From NCBI GenBank assembly GCA_937975735.1, contig CALJUI010000284.1, positions 1-19,195 of the forward strand: 19,195 nt of DNA. The letters run 5' to 3'. This DNA comes from an uncultured Rubrivivax sp. GTDB taxonomy: Bacteria > Pseudomonadota > Gammaproteobacteria > Burkholderiales > Burkholderiaceae_C. Shown here one piece after another: positions 1 to 7,788 of this stretch. The notes beneath the pieces were generated by a model. That model saw only the letters and a list, made by a program, of their open reading frames with translations, had not been told where the DNA came from and searched no databases. Made by a program: the position numbers and the translations under genes. Position 1 is the first letter of the stretch. Each line of letters begins with the position of its first letter.

Positions 1-903
1 GGCCAGCGCGTCCTCGACGACGCGGTGCGCCGCCGCGGCGTCGCCGCGGGCGAGCAGGCAGCGCGCGGTCAGCCAGGCCCACTGCGCGACGCCGTCGCCG
101 TCGGCGACGCCGGCGACCGCGCCGCGGTCGAGCAGACGCTGGGCGGCGTCGAGGTTGCCGACGCCGAGGTGGGCGATCGCGACGATGGTCGAGAAGCGGC
201 CGACCGTGCCGGGCGCGACCTCGGCGGTGCAGGCCTCCAGCGCACGGGCCTGGGCCAGCGCTTCGCGGTGGCGGCCCTGGGCGTGGTGGATCATGATCAG
301 GTTGGCCATCGCCGTGGCCATCGCCTGGCGTGCGCCGATGGCCCGGGACCGCTCCAGCGCCTGCTCGCACAGGTCGAGCGCGTCGGCGTGGTTGAACAGG
401 CCCTGGTGGTAGCCGCCGAGGTTGCCGAGCGCGGTGACCTGCGGCCCGGCCAGGCCGCTGCGGCGCGCCGCGTCGACCGCGGCGTAGAAGCGGCGCAGGG
501 CCTCGTCGGGCTCGCCGAGCAGCTTGGCGGTGATCGCGCGCGAGTTCTGCGCGACGAAGTCCTGCACCGGCGTGTAGCGCAGCCCCGGTCGCGCATCGAT
601 GTCCCGATGCAGTGCGCGGCAACCGTCGACGTTCTGGACCCGGCGGTGGTGGATCGCGATCACCTCGTCGCACAGCGCGGTACCCGTCGGGTCGCCGCCG
701 GCCTCGAAGCGTGCGCGCGCGCGCTGCGCCGCCGCGAGGGCGTCGGCCTCGTTGCCGATGCGCACCTCGGCCAGCGCGACGTGCAGATCGCCCCAGCCCA
801 TCTCGCCACGATCGACCAGTTCATGCCCGAGCGCCCGTGCGCGCGCCGGGTCGAGGTAGCACTGGCGCCAGGCCTCGTCGATCAGCGTCTCGATCGGTGT
901 CAT
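1..903 (-). CDS. TPR-repeat protein, N-terminal part (runs off left edge); possible diguanylate cyclase sensor half
   Basis: An open frame of 301 codons reads from ATG at 903 to the window edge with no stop; I translated it by hand. The protein begins MTPIETLIDEAWRQ and is almost entirely alpha-helical, Ala/Leu/Arg-rich, with degenerate tetratricopeptide-like helix pairs. Examples are around residues 130-170 (ITAKLLGEPDEALRRFY and ALGNLGGYHQGLFNHADAL) and 185-215. It starts 10 nt after the ComFB-family gene, so the two are probably cotranscribed. From memory, Burkholderiales proteins with this kind of N-terminus often continue into a coiled coil and a GGDEF domain. That part lies outside the window, so diguanylate cyclase is inference; a TPR-containing regulator of another type is the alternative. 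No clear ribosome binding site precedes the ATG. Confidence 0.8.
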   Translation of the reverse strand, partial: MTPIETLIDEAWRQCYLDPARARALGHELVDRGEMGWGDLHVALAEVRIGNEADALAAAQRARARFEAGGDPTGTALCDEVIAIHHRRVQNVDGCRALHRDIDARPGLRYTPVQDFVAQNSRAITAKLLGEPDEALRRFYAAVDAARRSGLAGPQVTALGNLGGYHQGLFNHADALDLCEQALERSRAIGARQAMATAMANLIMIHHAQGRHREALAQARALEACTAEVAPGTVGRFSTIVAIAHLGVGNLDAAQRLLDRGAVAGVADGDGVAQWAWLTARCLLARGDAAAAHRVVEDALA

Positions 904-913
904 GGCGGGCGGA

Positions 914-1204
914 TCAGCCGCGGGCGCGCATCGCCTGGCGGGCCTGGACGAAGCCGAAGGCGAACTCGACCGCCTCGGCCTGGGCCTGAGCGCGCGTGCG
1001 GTGGTCGTGCTCGCGTTGGTAGAACGCATGGTCGGCGGCGTGGCGGATGTAGCGGGGTGGCAGCCGGTTCAGCGCGACGCAGGCGACGTCGGCCAGCAGG
1101 TCGGGCTGGTCCGCGATCAGCGGGTGGCGCGATGCCCCCGAGCGCACGAGCTCGATGACCGCCTGCTCGTGGAGGTTGCGTAGCGAGGAGAAGTCGGCGC
1201 TCAT
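914..1204 (-). CDS. ComFB-family (late competence development) protein
   Basis: This 96-residue protein begins MSADFSSLRNLHEQAV and carries the family hallmark DVACVALNRLPPRYIRH at about residues 39-55, the counterpart of DVLALSLNKVSPSYV in Bacillus ComFB. The length is normal for the family. The Bacillus CxCxxC cysteine cluster before the hallmark is missing; here that stretch reads ADQPDLLADV. ComFB proteins have been reported as cyclic-di-nucleotide receptors in cyanobacteria, so a signalling role is more likely than DNA uptake. The stop is 10 nt before the TPR protein start, which suggests one operon. If that neighbour is a diguanylate cyclase, this protein could be its effector. The family call rests on the hallmark and is fairly firm; the ligand is inference. 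Confidence 0.85.
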   Translation of the reverse strand: MSADFSSLRNLHEQAVIELVRSGASRHPLIADQPDLLADVACVALNRLPPRYIRHAADHAFYQREHDHRTRAQAQAEAVEFAFGFVQARQAMRARG

Positions 1205-1211
1205 GGCGAAT

Positions 1212-1229
1212 TCCGGGCTGGAGCCTGGA
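1212..1229. repeat. Short inverted repeat between nadC and the ComFB gene
   Basis: TCCGGGCT (1212-1219) and AGCCTGGA (1222-1229) can pair over 8 positions with one G-U. A second small hairpin, CCGCC-GCA-GGCGG, lies at 1241-1253. Both are in the 63-nt gap after the nadC stop. No T-run follows either on the minus strand, so they are weak terminator or attenuator candidates only. Confidence 0.3.
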
Positions 1230-1267
1230 GGACCTATCGACCGCCGCAGGCGGATCTGGACCGTCGT

Positions 1268-2134
1268 TCAGGCCGATCCGGTCACGCGCAGTGAAAAGTC
1301 CACGGCGCGCAGGTGTTTGGTCAGCGCGCCGATCGAGATCCGGTCGACGCCGGTGGCCGCGATCTCGCGCAGCGACTCGATCTGCACGTTGCCCGACACC
1401 TCGAGCAGGGCCCGGCCGTCGGTCAGCGCCACGGCCCGTCGCATGCCGGCCAGGTCGAAGTTGTCGAGCAGCACACTGTTGGCGCCGGCGTCCAGCGCCT
1501 CGGCCAGCTGTGCCAGCGTCTCGACCTCGATCTGGATGTCGACGCCGGCCTCCAGCCTCCGCGCCTCGCGCAGCGCCGCCCCGACGCCGCCGGCGGCGGC
1601 GATGTGGTTCTCCTTGATGAGGATGCCGTCGTACAGCGCCAGCCGCTGATTCTGGCCGCCGCCGGTGCGCACCGCGTATTTCTGCGCCAGCCGCAGCCCG
1701 GGGATGGTCTTGCGGGTGTCGAGAATCGCGCAGCCCGAGGGCCTCGGCGACGCGCCGGCGATCGCGTCGACGTGCCGTCGCGTGACCGTGGCAGTGCCGC
1801 TGAGCAGCTGGATGAAGTTCAGCGCCGGGCGCTCGGCCGCGAGCATCGCGCGCGCGTCGGCGTCGATGCGCACGAGTTCGGCGTCGGGCGTGAGCCAGTC
1901 GCCGTCCTGCACCGACCAGTCGAGCGCCGCCGACTGGTCCAGGCGGCGGAACACGCCGTCGAACCAGTCGCGACCGCAGAGCACGGCGCGCTCGCGCGCG
2001 ATCACCCGCGCGCGGATGCGCTGTCCGGCCGGCACCAGCAGGCCGGTCCAGTCGCAGCGGCCGATGTCCTCGGCCAGCGCATCGCTGATGTTGCGCTCGC
2101 GGGCTTCGGCGAGCGTCTCGTCGTGGCGATCCAC
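1268..2134 (-). CDS. nadC: Nicotinate-nucleotide pyrophosphorylase (quinolinate phosphoribosyltransferase, carboxylating)
   Basis: The enzyme converts quinolinate and PRPP to nicotinate mononucleotide, CO2 and pyrophosphate (EC 2.4.2.19), the third step of de novo NAD synthesis, in the cytoplasm. Family motifs are plain: ERPALNFIQLLSGTAT, ILDTRKTIPGLRLAQKYAV, TGGGQNQRLALYDGILIKEN, the VLLDN strand and the C-terminal ISIGALTKH phosphate-binding stretch. The start is taken as GTG at 2134, giving 288 residues, close to E. coli NadC (297). Only 2 nt separate it from the nadA stop, so it is in the nadA operon and probably translationally coupled. Longer in-frame versions would run back through nadA and are not credible. 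nadB is not adjacent in this window. Confidence 0.96.
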   Translation of the reverse strand: MDRHDETLAEARERNISDALAEDIGRCDWTGLLVPAGQRIRARVIARERAVLCGRDWFDGVFRRLDQSAALDWSVQDGDWLTPDAELVRIDADARAMLAAERPALNFIQLLSGTATVTRRHVDAIAGASPRPSGCAILDTRKTIPGLRLAQKYAVRTGGGQNQRLALYDGILIKENHIAAAGGVGAALREARRLEAGVDIQIEVETLAQLAEALDAGANSVLLDNFDLAGMRRAVALTDGRALLEVSGNVQIESLREIAATGVDRISIGALTKHLRAVDFSLRVTGSA

Positions 2135-2136
2135 GC

Positions 2137-3243
2137 TCAGGCCGCCCCGACGTTGGGCACCAGGCCCGGCCGCTGCACGCTGGCCGGGTGGCGGGCGACG
2201 AAGTCGAGCATGCGGTCGATGCAGCCCAGGGCCTGCGCGCGGATCGGCTCGGGCACCAGGATCTCGCCGCGGCCGTGCTCGAGGCAGTCGACCACGCCCT
2301 GCACCGCGTTCATCGCCATCCATGGGCAGTGCGCGCAGCTCTTGCAGGTTGCGCTGCGGCCGGCGGTGGGGGCCTCGAGCAGGGTCTTGGCCGGAGCGAG
2401 CTGGCGCATCCGGTGCATCAGGCCGTTGTCGGTGGCGACGATGAAGGTCTTCGCCGGGTCGTTGATCACCGCCTGCAGGATCTGCGTCGTCGAGCCGACG
2501 ACATCGGCCTGTTCGACCACGCTCTTCGGCGACTCGGGGTGCACCAGCACCTTGGCGTCCGGGTGTTCGCGGCGCAAGAGGTCGAGCTCCAGGCCGCGGA
2601 ACTCGTCGTGCACGATGCAGGCGCCGTTCCACATCAGCATGTCGGCGCCGGTCTGCTCCTGGATGTAGCGGCCGAGGTGCCGGTCGGGCGCCCACAGCAC
2701 CTTCTTGCCCTGGTCCTTCAGGTGGTTGACGATGGCCAGCGCGCAGGAACTGGTGACCATCCAGTCGGCGCGGGCCTTCACCGCCGCGCTGGTGTTGGCG
2801 TAGACGACGACCTCGCGGTCCGGATGGGCGTCGCAGAACGCGCTGAACTCATCGGCCGGGCAGCCGAGGTCGAGCGAGCAGGTGGCCTCCAGGTCGGGCA
2901 TCAGCACGCGCTTGTCGGGCGACAGGATCTTGGCCGACTCGCCCATGAAGCGCACGCCGGCGACGACCAGGGTCCGCGCGGCGTGCTCGCGGCCGAAGCG
3001 CGCCATCTCGAGCGAATCGGCGACGCAGCCGCCGGTGGCCAGCGCCAGGTCCTGGACGTCGCCGTCGACGTAGTAGTGCGCCACCAGCACCGCGCGGTGC
3101 TCGGCGAGCAGGGCCTTGGCGCGTTCGATCGTTCGGGTGCGCGCGGCACCGGTCTGCGGCTCCGGCACACGCGCCCAGGCATGCGCCGTGCAGCTGGTGC
3201 CATCGGCGTCCTGTCGCGTGTAGTCGAAGAGCTTCTCGGTCAT
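2137..3243 (-). CDS. nadA: Quinolinate synthase
   Basis: This [4Fe-4S] enzyme condenses iminoaspartate with dihydroxyacetone phosphate to quinolinate (EC 2.5.1.72). The three cluster cysteines are C122 (ATCSLDLGC), C209 (NGACIVH) and C306 (CKSCAHCPWM). Their spacings of 87 and 97 residues equal those of E. coli C113, C200 and C297. VAHYYVDGDVQDLA and GVRFMGESAKIL are also typical. At 368 residues it belongs to the longer, E. coli-type class with about ten extra N-terminal residues. Upstream GAGG sits almost against the ATG, so the exact start is less certain than the rest. It is first in the nadA-nadC unit and divergent from the MFS gene across a 64-nt gap. Confidence 0.97.
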   Translation of the reverse strand: MTEKLFDYTRQDADGTSCTAHAWARVPEPQTGAARTRTIERAKALLAEHRAVLVAHYYVDGDVQDLALATGGCVADSLEMARFGREHAARTLVVAGVRFMGESAKILSPDKRVLMPDLEATCSLDLGCPADEFSAFCDAHPDREVVVYANTSAAVKARADWMVTSSCALAIVNHLKDQGKKVLWAPDRHLGRYIQEQTGADMLMWNGACIVHDEFRGLELDLLRREHPDAKVLVHPESPKSVVEQADVVGSTTQILQAVINDPAKTFIVATDNGLMHRMRQLAPAKTLLEAPTAGRSATCKSCAHCPWMAMNAVQGVVDCLEHGRGEILVPEPIRAQALGCIDRMLDFVARHPASVQRPGLVPNVGAA

Positions 3244-3307
3244 GCCTCAATGGTAGCCGGGCGGCGGGTCCTCGGCCGGGACGGTGCGGATTGGGTACAT
3301 TGCACAG

Positions 3308-4543
3308 ATGAGCACGACGGCGTCGATCACAACCCCCTGGCGATCGGACGCGACCGTGATCGGCCTGGTCGGCCTGGCCCACGGCATCAGCCACTTCAGC
3401 CAGCTCCTGCTGGCGCCGCTGTTCCCCTGGCTGAAGGACGCGATGGGCGTCGGCTATGCCGAGCTCGGCTTCCTGATGACGATCTTCTTCGTCGTCTCGT
3501 GCATCGCGCAGACCGCGTCGGGCTTCTGGGTCGACCGCTTCGGCCCGCGGCCGGTGCTGTACGCGGGGCTGGCGCTGATCGGGGTCGCCGCGCTCGGCTT
3601 CGCCGCCAGCCCGAACTACGGCATGCTGGCGCTGTGGTCGGTGGTCGCCGGCGTCGGCAACGGGGTGTTCCACCCGGTCGACTACACGCTGCTGAACCGC
3701 AAGGTCAGCCAGCCCCGGCTCGGACACGCCTACAGCACGCACGGCATCAGCGGCAGCCTGGGCTGGGCACTGGCGCCAGCGCTGCTGGTGCCGCTGACGC
3801 TGGCATATTCCTGGCGGTTCGCGCTGGTCTGCGCCGCGGCACTGGTGTTCGTGGTGCTGGCGGTGCTCGTGCTCCGGCGCGACGATCTGAGGCTGCCGGG
3901 GGGCGCAGCCGTCGAACCCGGCACGGCGGCTGCGGCGCGCGAGGGTGCTTTCGCGTTCCTGCGCATCCCGGCGGTGTGGATGTGCTTCGGCTTCTTCTTC
4001 TTCTATGCCGGTGCGCTGTCGGTGGTGCAGACCTTCGCGCCGGAAGCCGCGCGCCAGCTTCACGGCGTGCCGCTGCAGTTGGTGGCGGTCTGCCTGACGA
4101 CCTACATGGTCGCGGCCGCCGGCGGCATGGTCGTCGGCGGCTTCCTGGCCAAGGAGGCCGAGCGCTGCGAGCGCATCGTCGGCGCGGCCTTCGGGGCCGC
4201 GGCGTCGGTGGCGCTGCTGATCGGCTTTGGCACCGTGCCGGCCTGGCTGGTGCCGGCGCTGTTCGGGGCGATGGGCTTCGTCGCCGGCATCGCCGGGCCT
4301 TCGCGCGACCTGATCGTCAAGCGCGCCGCGCCGGACAACGCCAGCGGCCGCGTCTACGGCGTCGTCTATTCGGGCCTGGACATCGGCCAGGCCTTGACGC
4401 CGCTGCTGATCGGCCGGCTGATGGACCTGCACGCGTACGCGTCGGTCTGGCTGGCGCTGGCCCTGCTGCAGGCGGTGCTGATCGCCACCGCGTTCAGCGT
4501 GCGCCGGGTGCGGCGCACGGTGGCATCGCCGACGCCGGCCTGA
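3308..4543 (+). CDS. MFS transporter, Fsr-like (fosmidomycin-resistance family type)
   Basis: This 411-residue protein has the hydrophobic pattern of a 12-helix major facilitator. Motif A in the first cytoplasmic loop reads GFWVDRFGPRPVLYAG. The segment GNGVFHPVDYTLLNRKV followed by STHGISGSLGWALAP resembles the Fsr branch of the superfamily. It should sit in the inner membrane and export a small molecule by proton antiport; the substrate cannot be read from sequence. I take ATG at 3308 as the start. A GTG at 3284 would add eight residues. It is divergent from nadA and ends 9 nt before the convergent isomerase-like gene. No copy of the operator seen in the downstream locus lies in front of it, so membership of that regulon is not supported. 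Confidence 0.9.
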   Translation: MSTTASITTPWRSDATVIGLVGLAHGISHFSQLLLAPLFPWLKDAMGVGYAELGFLMTIFFVVSCIAQTASGFWVDRFGPRPVLYAGLALIGVAALGFAASPNYGMLALWSVVAGVGNGVFHPVDYTLLNRKVSQPRLGHAYSTHGISGSLGWALAPALLVPLTLAYSWRFALVCAAALVFVVLAVLVLRRDDLRLPGGAAVEPGTAAAAREGAFAFLRIPAVWMCFGFFFFYAGALSVVQTFAPEAARQLHGVPLQLVAVCLTTYMVAAAGGMVVGGFLAKEAERCERIVGAAFGAAASVALLIGFGTVPAWLVPALFGAMGFVAGIAGPSRDLIVKRAAPDNASGRVYGVVYSGLDIGQALTPLLIGRLMDLHAYASVWLALALLQAVLIATAFSVRRVRRTVASPTPA

Positions 4544-4552
4544 TCCGGCGGC

Positions 4553-5431
4553 TCAGACGCAGCTTCGGTGGCGTTCGATGCAGGTGTCGAGCACCTCGCC
4601 GCCGTCGCGCCGCCACCAGTTCCCGGCCGAGAAGATCTCGACCTCGCTGTAGCCTGCGAAGCCCTGGTCCTCGACCCAGGCGCGGACCCGGCGGATGTCG
4701 ATCACGCCGTCACCCATCATGCCGCGGTCGTTGAGCAGGTCGGTGGTGGGCGTCAGCCAGTCGCAGACGTGGAAGGCCAGCAGCCGCTCGCGACCGGCGC
4801 GCTCGATCTGAGCGCGCAGCTTCGGGTCCCACCAGACGTGGTACAGGTCGACCGCGACGCCGAGCGCGCCGGTGCCTGCCGGGTCCAGCGCGTCGCAGAC
4901 ATCCAGCGCCTGCTCCAGCGTGTTGATGCAGGCGCGGTCGGCCGCGTACATCGGGTGCAGCGGCTCGATCGCCAGCGGCATGCCGCGCTCGCGCGCGTCG
5001 GCGAGCAGCGCGGCGATGCCTTCGGTCACCTGCGCACGGGCGCCGGCGATGTCCTTGTGCGCGGCGCGGCCCGCCAGCGCGCCCGGCAGGCCGCCGACGA
5101 CGAGGATCAGGCAGGCGGCGCCGAGCTCGCAGGCCTCGTCCAGGGCATGCCGGTTGTCGTCGCGCACGGCCTGCCGCGAGGCCGGATCGGTGTAGGTGAA
5201 CATGCCGCCGCGACAGTAGCCGGACAGCTCGAAGCCGTGCGCCCGCATCGCGCGCGCGGTAGCCGCAATCCCGGCCGCCTGGACCTGGTCGCGCCAGGGG
5301 GCGACCGCGCGGATGCCGCGCGCGGCGCAGGCGTCGAGGATCTGCAGCAGCGGCCAGTCCTCGCCGCGCTGCTTGCGCACCGTCGCGGTGTTGATCGACA
5401 GCCAGCGGTGATCGGCCGAGAAGTCCCTCAT
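4553..5431 (-). CDS. Sugar phosphate isomerase/epimerase (xylose-isomerase-like TIM barrel, AP endonuclease family 2)
   Basis: This 292-residue protein has the metal-site pattern of the xylose-isomerase-like TIM-barrel superfamily: E156 (LAIEPLHPMY), D195 and H198 (AVDLYHVWWD), H221 (LAFHVCDW) and E263/E265 (YSEVEIFS). Such enzymes use a divalent metal to isomerise or epimerise ketoses, keto-acids or inosose-like compounds, or to dehydrate them. The tail EIFSAGNWWRRDGGEVL is, from memory, typical of the branch found beside DUF993 genes. The ATG overlaps the DUF993 stop as ATGA, so it is the last gene of the minus-strand operon that starts at 8532. Its substrate is unknown; a hydroxypyruvate-isomerase-like or 2-keto-myo-inositol dehydratase-like reaction are alternatives. 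Confidence 0.93.
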   Translation of the reverse strand: MRDFSADHRWLSINTATVRKQRGEDWPLLQILDACAARGIRAVAPWRDQVQAAGIAATARAMRAHGFELSGYCRGGMFTYTDPASRQAVRDDNRHALDEACELGAACLILVVGGLPGALAGRAAHKDIAGARAQVTEGIAALLADARERGMPLAIEPLHPMYAADRACINTLEQALDVCDALDPAGTGALGVAVDLYHVWWDPKLRAQIERAGRERLLAFHVCDWLTPTTDLLNDRGMMGDGVIDIRRVRAWVEDQGFAGYSEVEIFSAGNWWRRDGGEVLDTCIERHRSCV

Positions 5432-6612
5432 GCGTCGATGCCGTGCAGTGCCAGCAGGTGGCTCATGCGGCGGACCGCCAGCGCAGGATCCTCGATCAGC
5501 CCGGCGCCGTCGGCGAGCCGGAACAGCTCGGCCAGGTGCGGCAGCGAACGCGTGCTCTGCTGGCCGCCGACCATCACGAAGTGATCCTGGTGGCCGTTCA
5601 GCCAGGCCATGAAGACCACGCCTGTCTTGTAGTAGCGCGTCGGTGCGCGGAAGATGTGGCGCGACAGCGGCACGGTGGGCGCGAGGATGGCGTGGAAGCG
5701 CGCTTCGTCGCCGGCGGCGAGCGCGGCCAGCGCGGCGCTGGCGGCGGGTGCGATCGCGTCGAAGATGCCGAGCAGCGCGTCGCTGTGACGATGCGTCGGC
5801 GCATTGCCCTGACCGTCGCCGGCGATCAGCTCGGCGTAGTTGAAGTCGTCGCCGGTGTACATGCGCACGCCGCCGGGAAGCCGGCGACGCATCGCGATCT
5901 CCTTGTCCTTGTCGAGCAGCGAGATCTTGATGCCGTCGACCTTGTCGGCGTGGGCCTGGATGATGCCCAGCGCCGTGTCCATCGCCGCGTCGGTGTCGGC
6001 GCTGCCCCAGTAGCCCTGCAGCGCCGGGTCGAACATGTCGCCGAGCCAGTGCAGGATCACCGGCTGCCGGGCCTGGCTCAGCACGCGGTCGTAGACGTGC
6101 TCGTAGTCGGCCGGGCTCGTCGCCACCCGCGCCAGCGCGCGGCTGGCCATCACGATCAGCCGGCCGCCGAGCGCCTCGATGGCCGCCATCTGCGTCTCGT
6201 AGGCGCGGATCACGTCGTCGATCGACCCGGCGTCGTCGGCGGCCAGGTGGTCGGTGCCGCAGCCGCTGGCGAGGAAGGCGCCCGGCACGTCGCGCGCGGC
6301 GTCGATCGACCGGCGGATGAGCTCGAGCGAGGTCGGCCAGTCCAGCCCCATGCCGCGCTGCGCGGTGTCCATCGCCTCGGCCACGCCCAGGCCCATCGCC
6401 CACAGGCGGCGGCGGTAGGCGATCGTCGTGTCCCAGTCGATCGCGCATTGCTGCCAGGGGTCGATCGCCGCGAGGGGATCGGCGACCACGTGGGCGGCAG
6501 AGTAGGCGATGCGGCTGAAGCGGGTGCCGGGCTCGACGGGGCGGAAGCCGCCGCTGCGCTGCAGCGCGTAGGGCTGCAGGCTGCCGTCGGCGCTCGGGAG
6601 CGTGATCTTCAC
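5428..6612 (-). CDS. DUF993 family protein (DapA-like TIM barrel, putative aldolase)
   Basis: This 394-residue protein starts at GTG 6612, which overlaps the Gfo/Idh stop as GTGA; no better start was found. I recognise it as DUF993, a family with no assigned reaction that is often auto-annotated as a dihydrodipicolinate synthase family protein. Conserved-looking blocks are FLASGCGTDHLAADDAGS (113-130), PVILHWLGDMFDP (184-196), DGIKISLLDKDKE (226-238), RMYTGDDFNYAELI (250-263), PLSRHIFRAPTRYYKTG (315-331) and FMAWLNGHQDHF (334-345). K229 lies on a predicted strand where DapA/NAL enzymes keep their Schiff-base lysine. A class I retro-aldol or lyase reaction is therefore likely but unproven. Neighbours are an oxidoreductase upstream and an isomerase downstream, all translationally coupled. 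Confidence 0.9.
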   Translation of the reverse strand: MKITLPSADGSLQPYALQRSGGFRPVEPGTRFSRIAYSAAHVVADPLAAIDPWQQCAIDWDTTIAYRRRLWAMGLGVAEAMDTAQRGMGLDWPTSLELIRRSIDAARDVPGAFLASGCGTDHLAADDAGSIDDVIRAYETQMAAIEALGGRLIVMASRALARVATSPADYEHVYDRVLSQARQPVILHWLGDMFDPALQGYWGSADTDAAMDTALGIIQAHADKVDGIKISLLDKDKEIAMRRRLPGGVRMYTGDDFNYAELIAGDGQGNAPTHRHSDALLGIFDAIAPAASAALAALAAGDEARFHAILAPTVPLSRHIFRAPTRYYKTGVVFMAWLNGHQDHFVMVGGQQSTRSLPHLAELFRLADGAGLIEDPALAVRRMSHLLALHGIDA

Positions 6613-7772
6613 AGCGTCAGCGCCGGCACGTCGATCCAGCGCCGTTCCTGCCAGCTCTGCAGTGCGGCCTCGACCAGCTGCACGCCCTTGGCGCCCTCCG
6701 GCAAGGTCCATCGGTACGGCGCGTCGTCGACGACATGGCGAATGAAGGCCTCCCACTGGATCTTGAAGCCGTTGTCGAAGGGTTCGGTGTCCGGCACCGT
6801 CTGCCACTGGTCGAAGAAGTCCATCGTCTGGCGCACGTCGGGGTTCCAGACCGGGCGCGGCGTCGCGACGCGCGACTGGGCCCGGCAGTCGGTCAGCCCC
6901 GCCACCGCCGAGCCATGCGTGCCGTCGACATGGAAGGTGACGAGGTCGTCGCGCCGCACCCGCGTCGTCCACGAGCTGTTGACCTGCGCCACCACCGGCT
7001 CGCCGCCATGCCCCTTGAGCTGCAGGGTCGCGTAGGCGGCGTCGTCGGCGGTGGCCTCATAGGGCCGCCCCGCCTCGTCCCAGCGCTTCGGAATGTGGGT
7101 GGCGCCCAGGCAGGACACCGACTGCACCTCGCCGAAGAGGTTGTCGAGCACGTAGCGCCAATGGCACATCATGTCGAGGATGACGCCGCCGCCGTCGGCC
7201 TTGCGGTAGTTCCAGCTCGGCCGCTGGATCGGCTGCAGGTCGCCTTCGAAGACCCAGTAGCCGAACTCGATGCGCACCGACAGCATGCGGCCGAAGAAGC
7301 CCGCTCGGCGCAGCATGTCGAGCTTGCGCAGCCCGGGCAGGAAGAGCTTGTCCTGCACGGCGCCATGCTTGATGCCGGCGGACTGCGCGAGCTTGGCGAT
7401 CTCGACCGCCTCGTTCAGGTTGGTCGCGATCGGCTTCTCGCAGTAGACGTGCTTGCCGGCGCGGATCGCCTGCGCCAGCAGCGCCGGGCGCATCTGCGTC
7501 GTGCCGGCGTCGAAGAAGACGGTGTCGTCGGGATTCGCGAGTGCCGCGGCGAGGTCGGTGCCCCAGCGCTGAATGCCGTGCTCGCGCGCCAGCGCCTCGA
7601 TCTTCTCGGCGTTGCGGCCGATCAGGATCGGGTCGGGCATCACGATGTCGCCGTTCGCCAGCGTCACGCCGCCCTGGGCCCGGATCGCGACGATCGAGCG
7701 GATCAGGTGCTGGTTCATGCCCATGCGTCCGGTCACGCCGTGCATGACGATGCCCAGTCTGCGTGTGCTCAT
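6609..7772 (-). CDS. Gfo/Idh/MocA family NAD(P)-dependent oxidoreductase
   Basis: This 387-residue protein has an N-terminal Rossmann domain and a C-terminal alpha/beta substrate domain. The Gfo/Idh catalytic set is visible: EKP at 112-114 (YCEKPIATNLNEA), and GGGVILDMMCHW with D200 and H204. The family oxidises or reduces a secondary alcohol on sugars, inositols or related polyols. The glycine-rich loop is unusual: HGVTGRMGMNQHL looks like the dihydrodipicolinate reductase (DapB) loop GxxGRMG rather than plain GxGxxG. ATG at 7772 is chosen because GGAGAG lies about 8 nt upstream; in-frame codons further up run into the dioxygenase gene. It starts 16 nt after the dioxygenase stop and overlaps the DUF993 start by 4 nt. 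The substrate is unknown. Confidence 0.95.
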   Translation of the reverse strand: MSTRRLGIVMHGVTGRMGMNQHLIRSIVAIRAQGGVTLANGDIVMPDPILIGRNAEKIEALAREHGIQRWGTDLAAALANPDDTVFFDAGTTQMRPALLAQAIRAGKHVYCEKPIATNLNEAVEIAKLAQSAGIKHGAVQDKLFLPGLRKLDMLRRAGFFGRMLSVRIEFGYWVFEGDLQPIQRPSWNYRKADGGGVILDMMCHWRYVLDNLFGEVQSVSCLGATHIPKRWDEAGRPYEATADDAAYATLQLKGHGGEPVVAQVNSSWTTRVRRDDLVTFHVDGTHGSAVAGLTDCRAQSRVATPRPVWNPDVRQTMDFFDQWQTVPDTEPFDNGFKIQWEAFIRHVVDDAPYRWTLPEGAKGVQLVEAALQSWQERRWIDVPALTL

Positions 7773-7788
7773 GCGGGGTTCTCTCCGT

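Noticed and set aside
25..1158. Long plus-strand open frame of 377 codons over the ComFB and TPR genes
   Set aside because: It is a shadow of the minus-strand TPR and ComFB genes in GC-rich DNA. Its product is Arg/Gly/Ala/Val-rich with no recognisable motif, while the minus strand gives a clear ComFB hallmark and TPR-like helices.
3284..3301. Imperfect dyad TGCGGATTGGGTACATTGCA between nadA and the MFS gene as a NAD-regulator site
   Set aside because: Only about 4 of 7 arm positions pair, and I cannot match it to a known NadR, NiaR, NrtR or NadQ site.
2849..4432. 527-codon minus-strand open frame opposite the MFS gene
   Set aside because: The product is Arg/Gln/His-rich with no domain, and the opposite strand has a convincing 12-helix transporter.
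2188..4734. 848-codon plus-strand open frame spanning nadA, the MFS gene and the isomerase-like gene
   Set aside because: Low-complexity Arg/Gly/Ala product that crosses well-supported genes on both strands; an artefact of high third-position GC.
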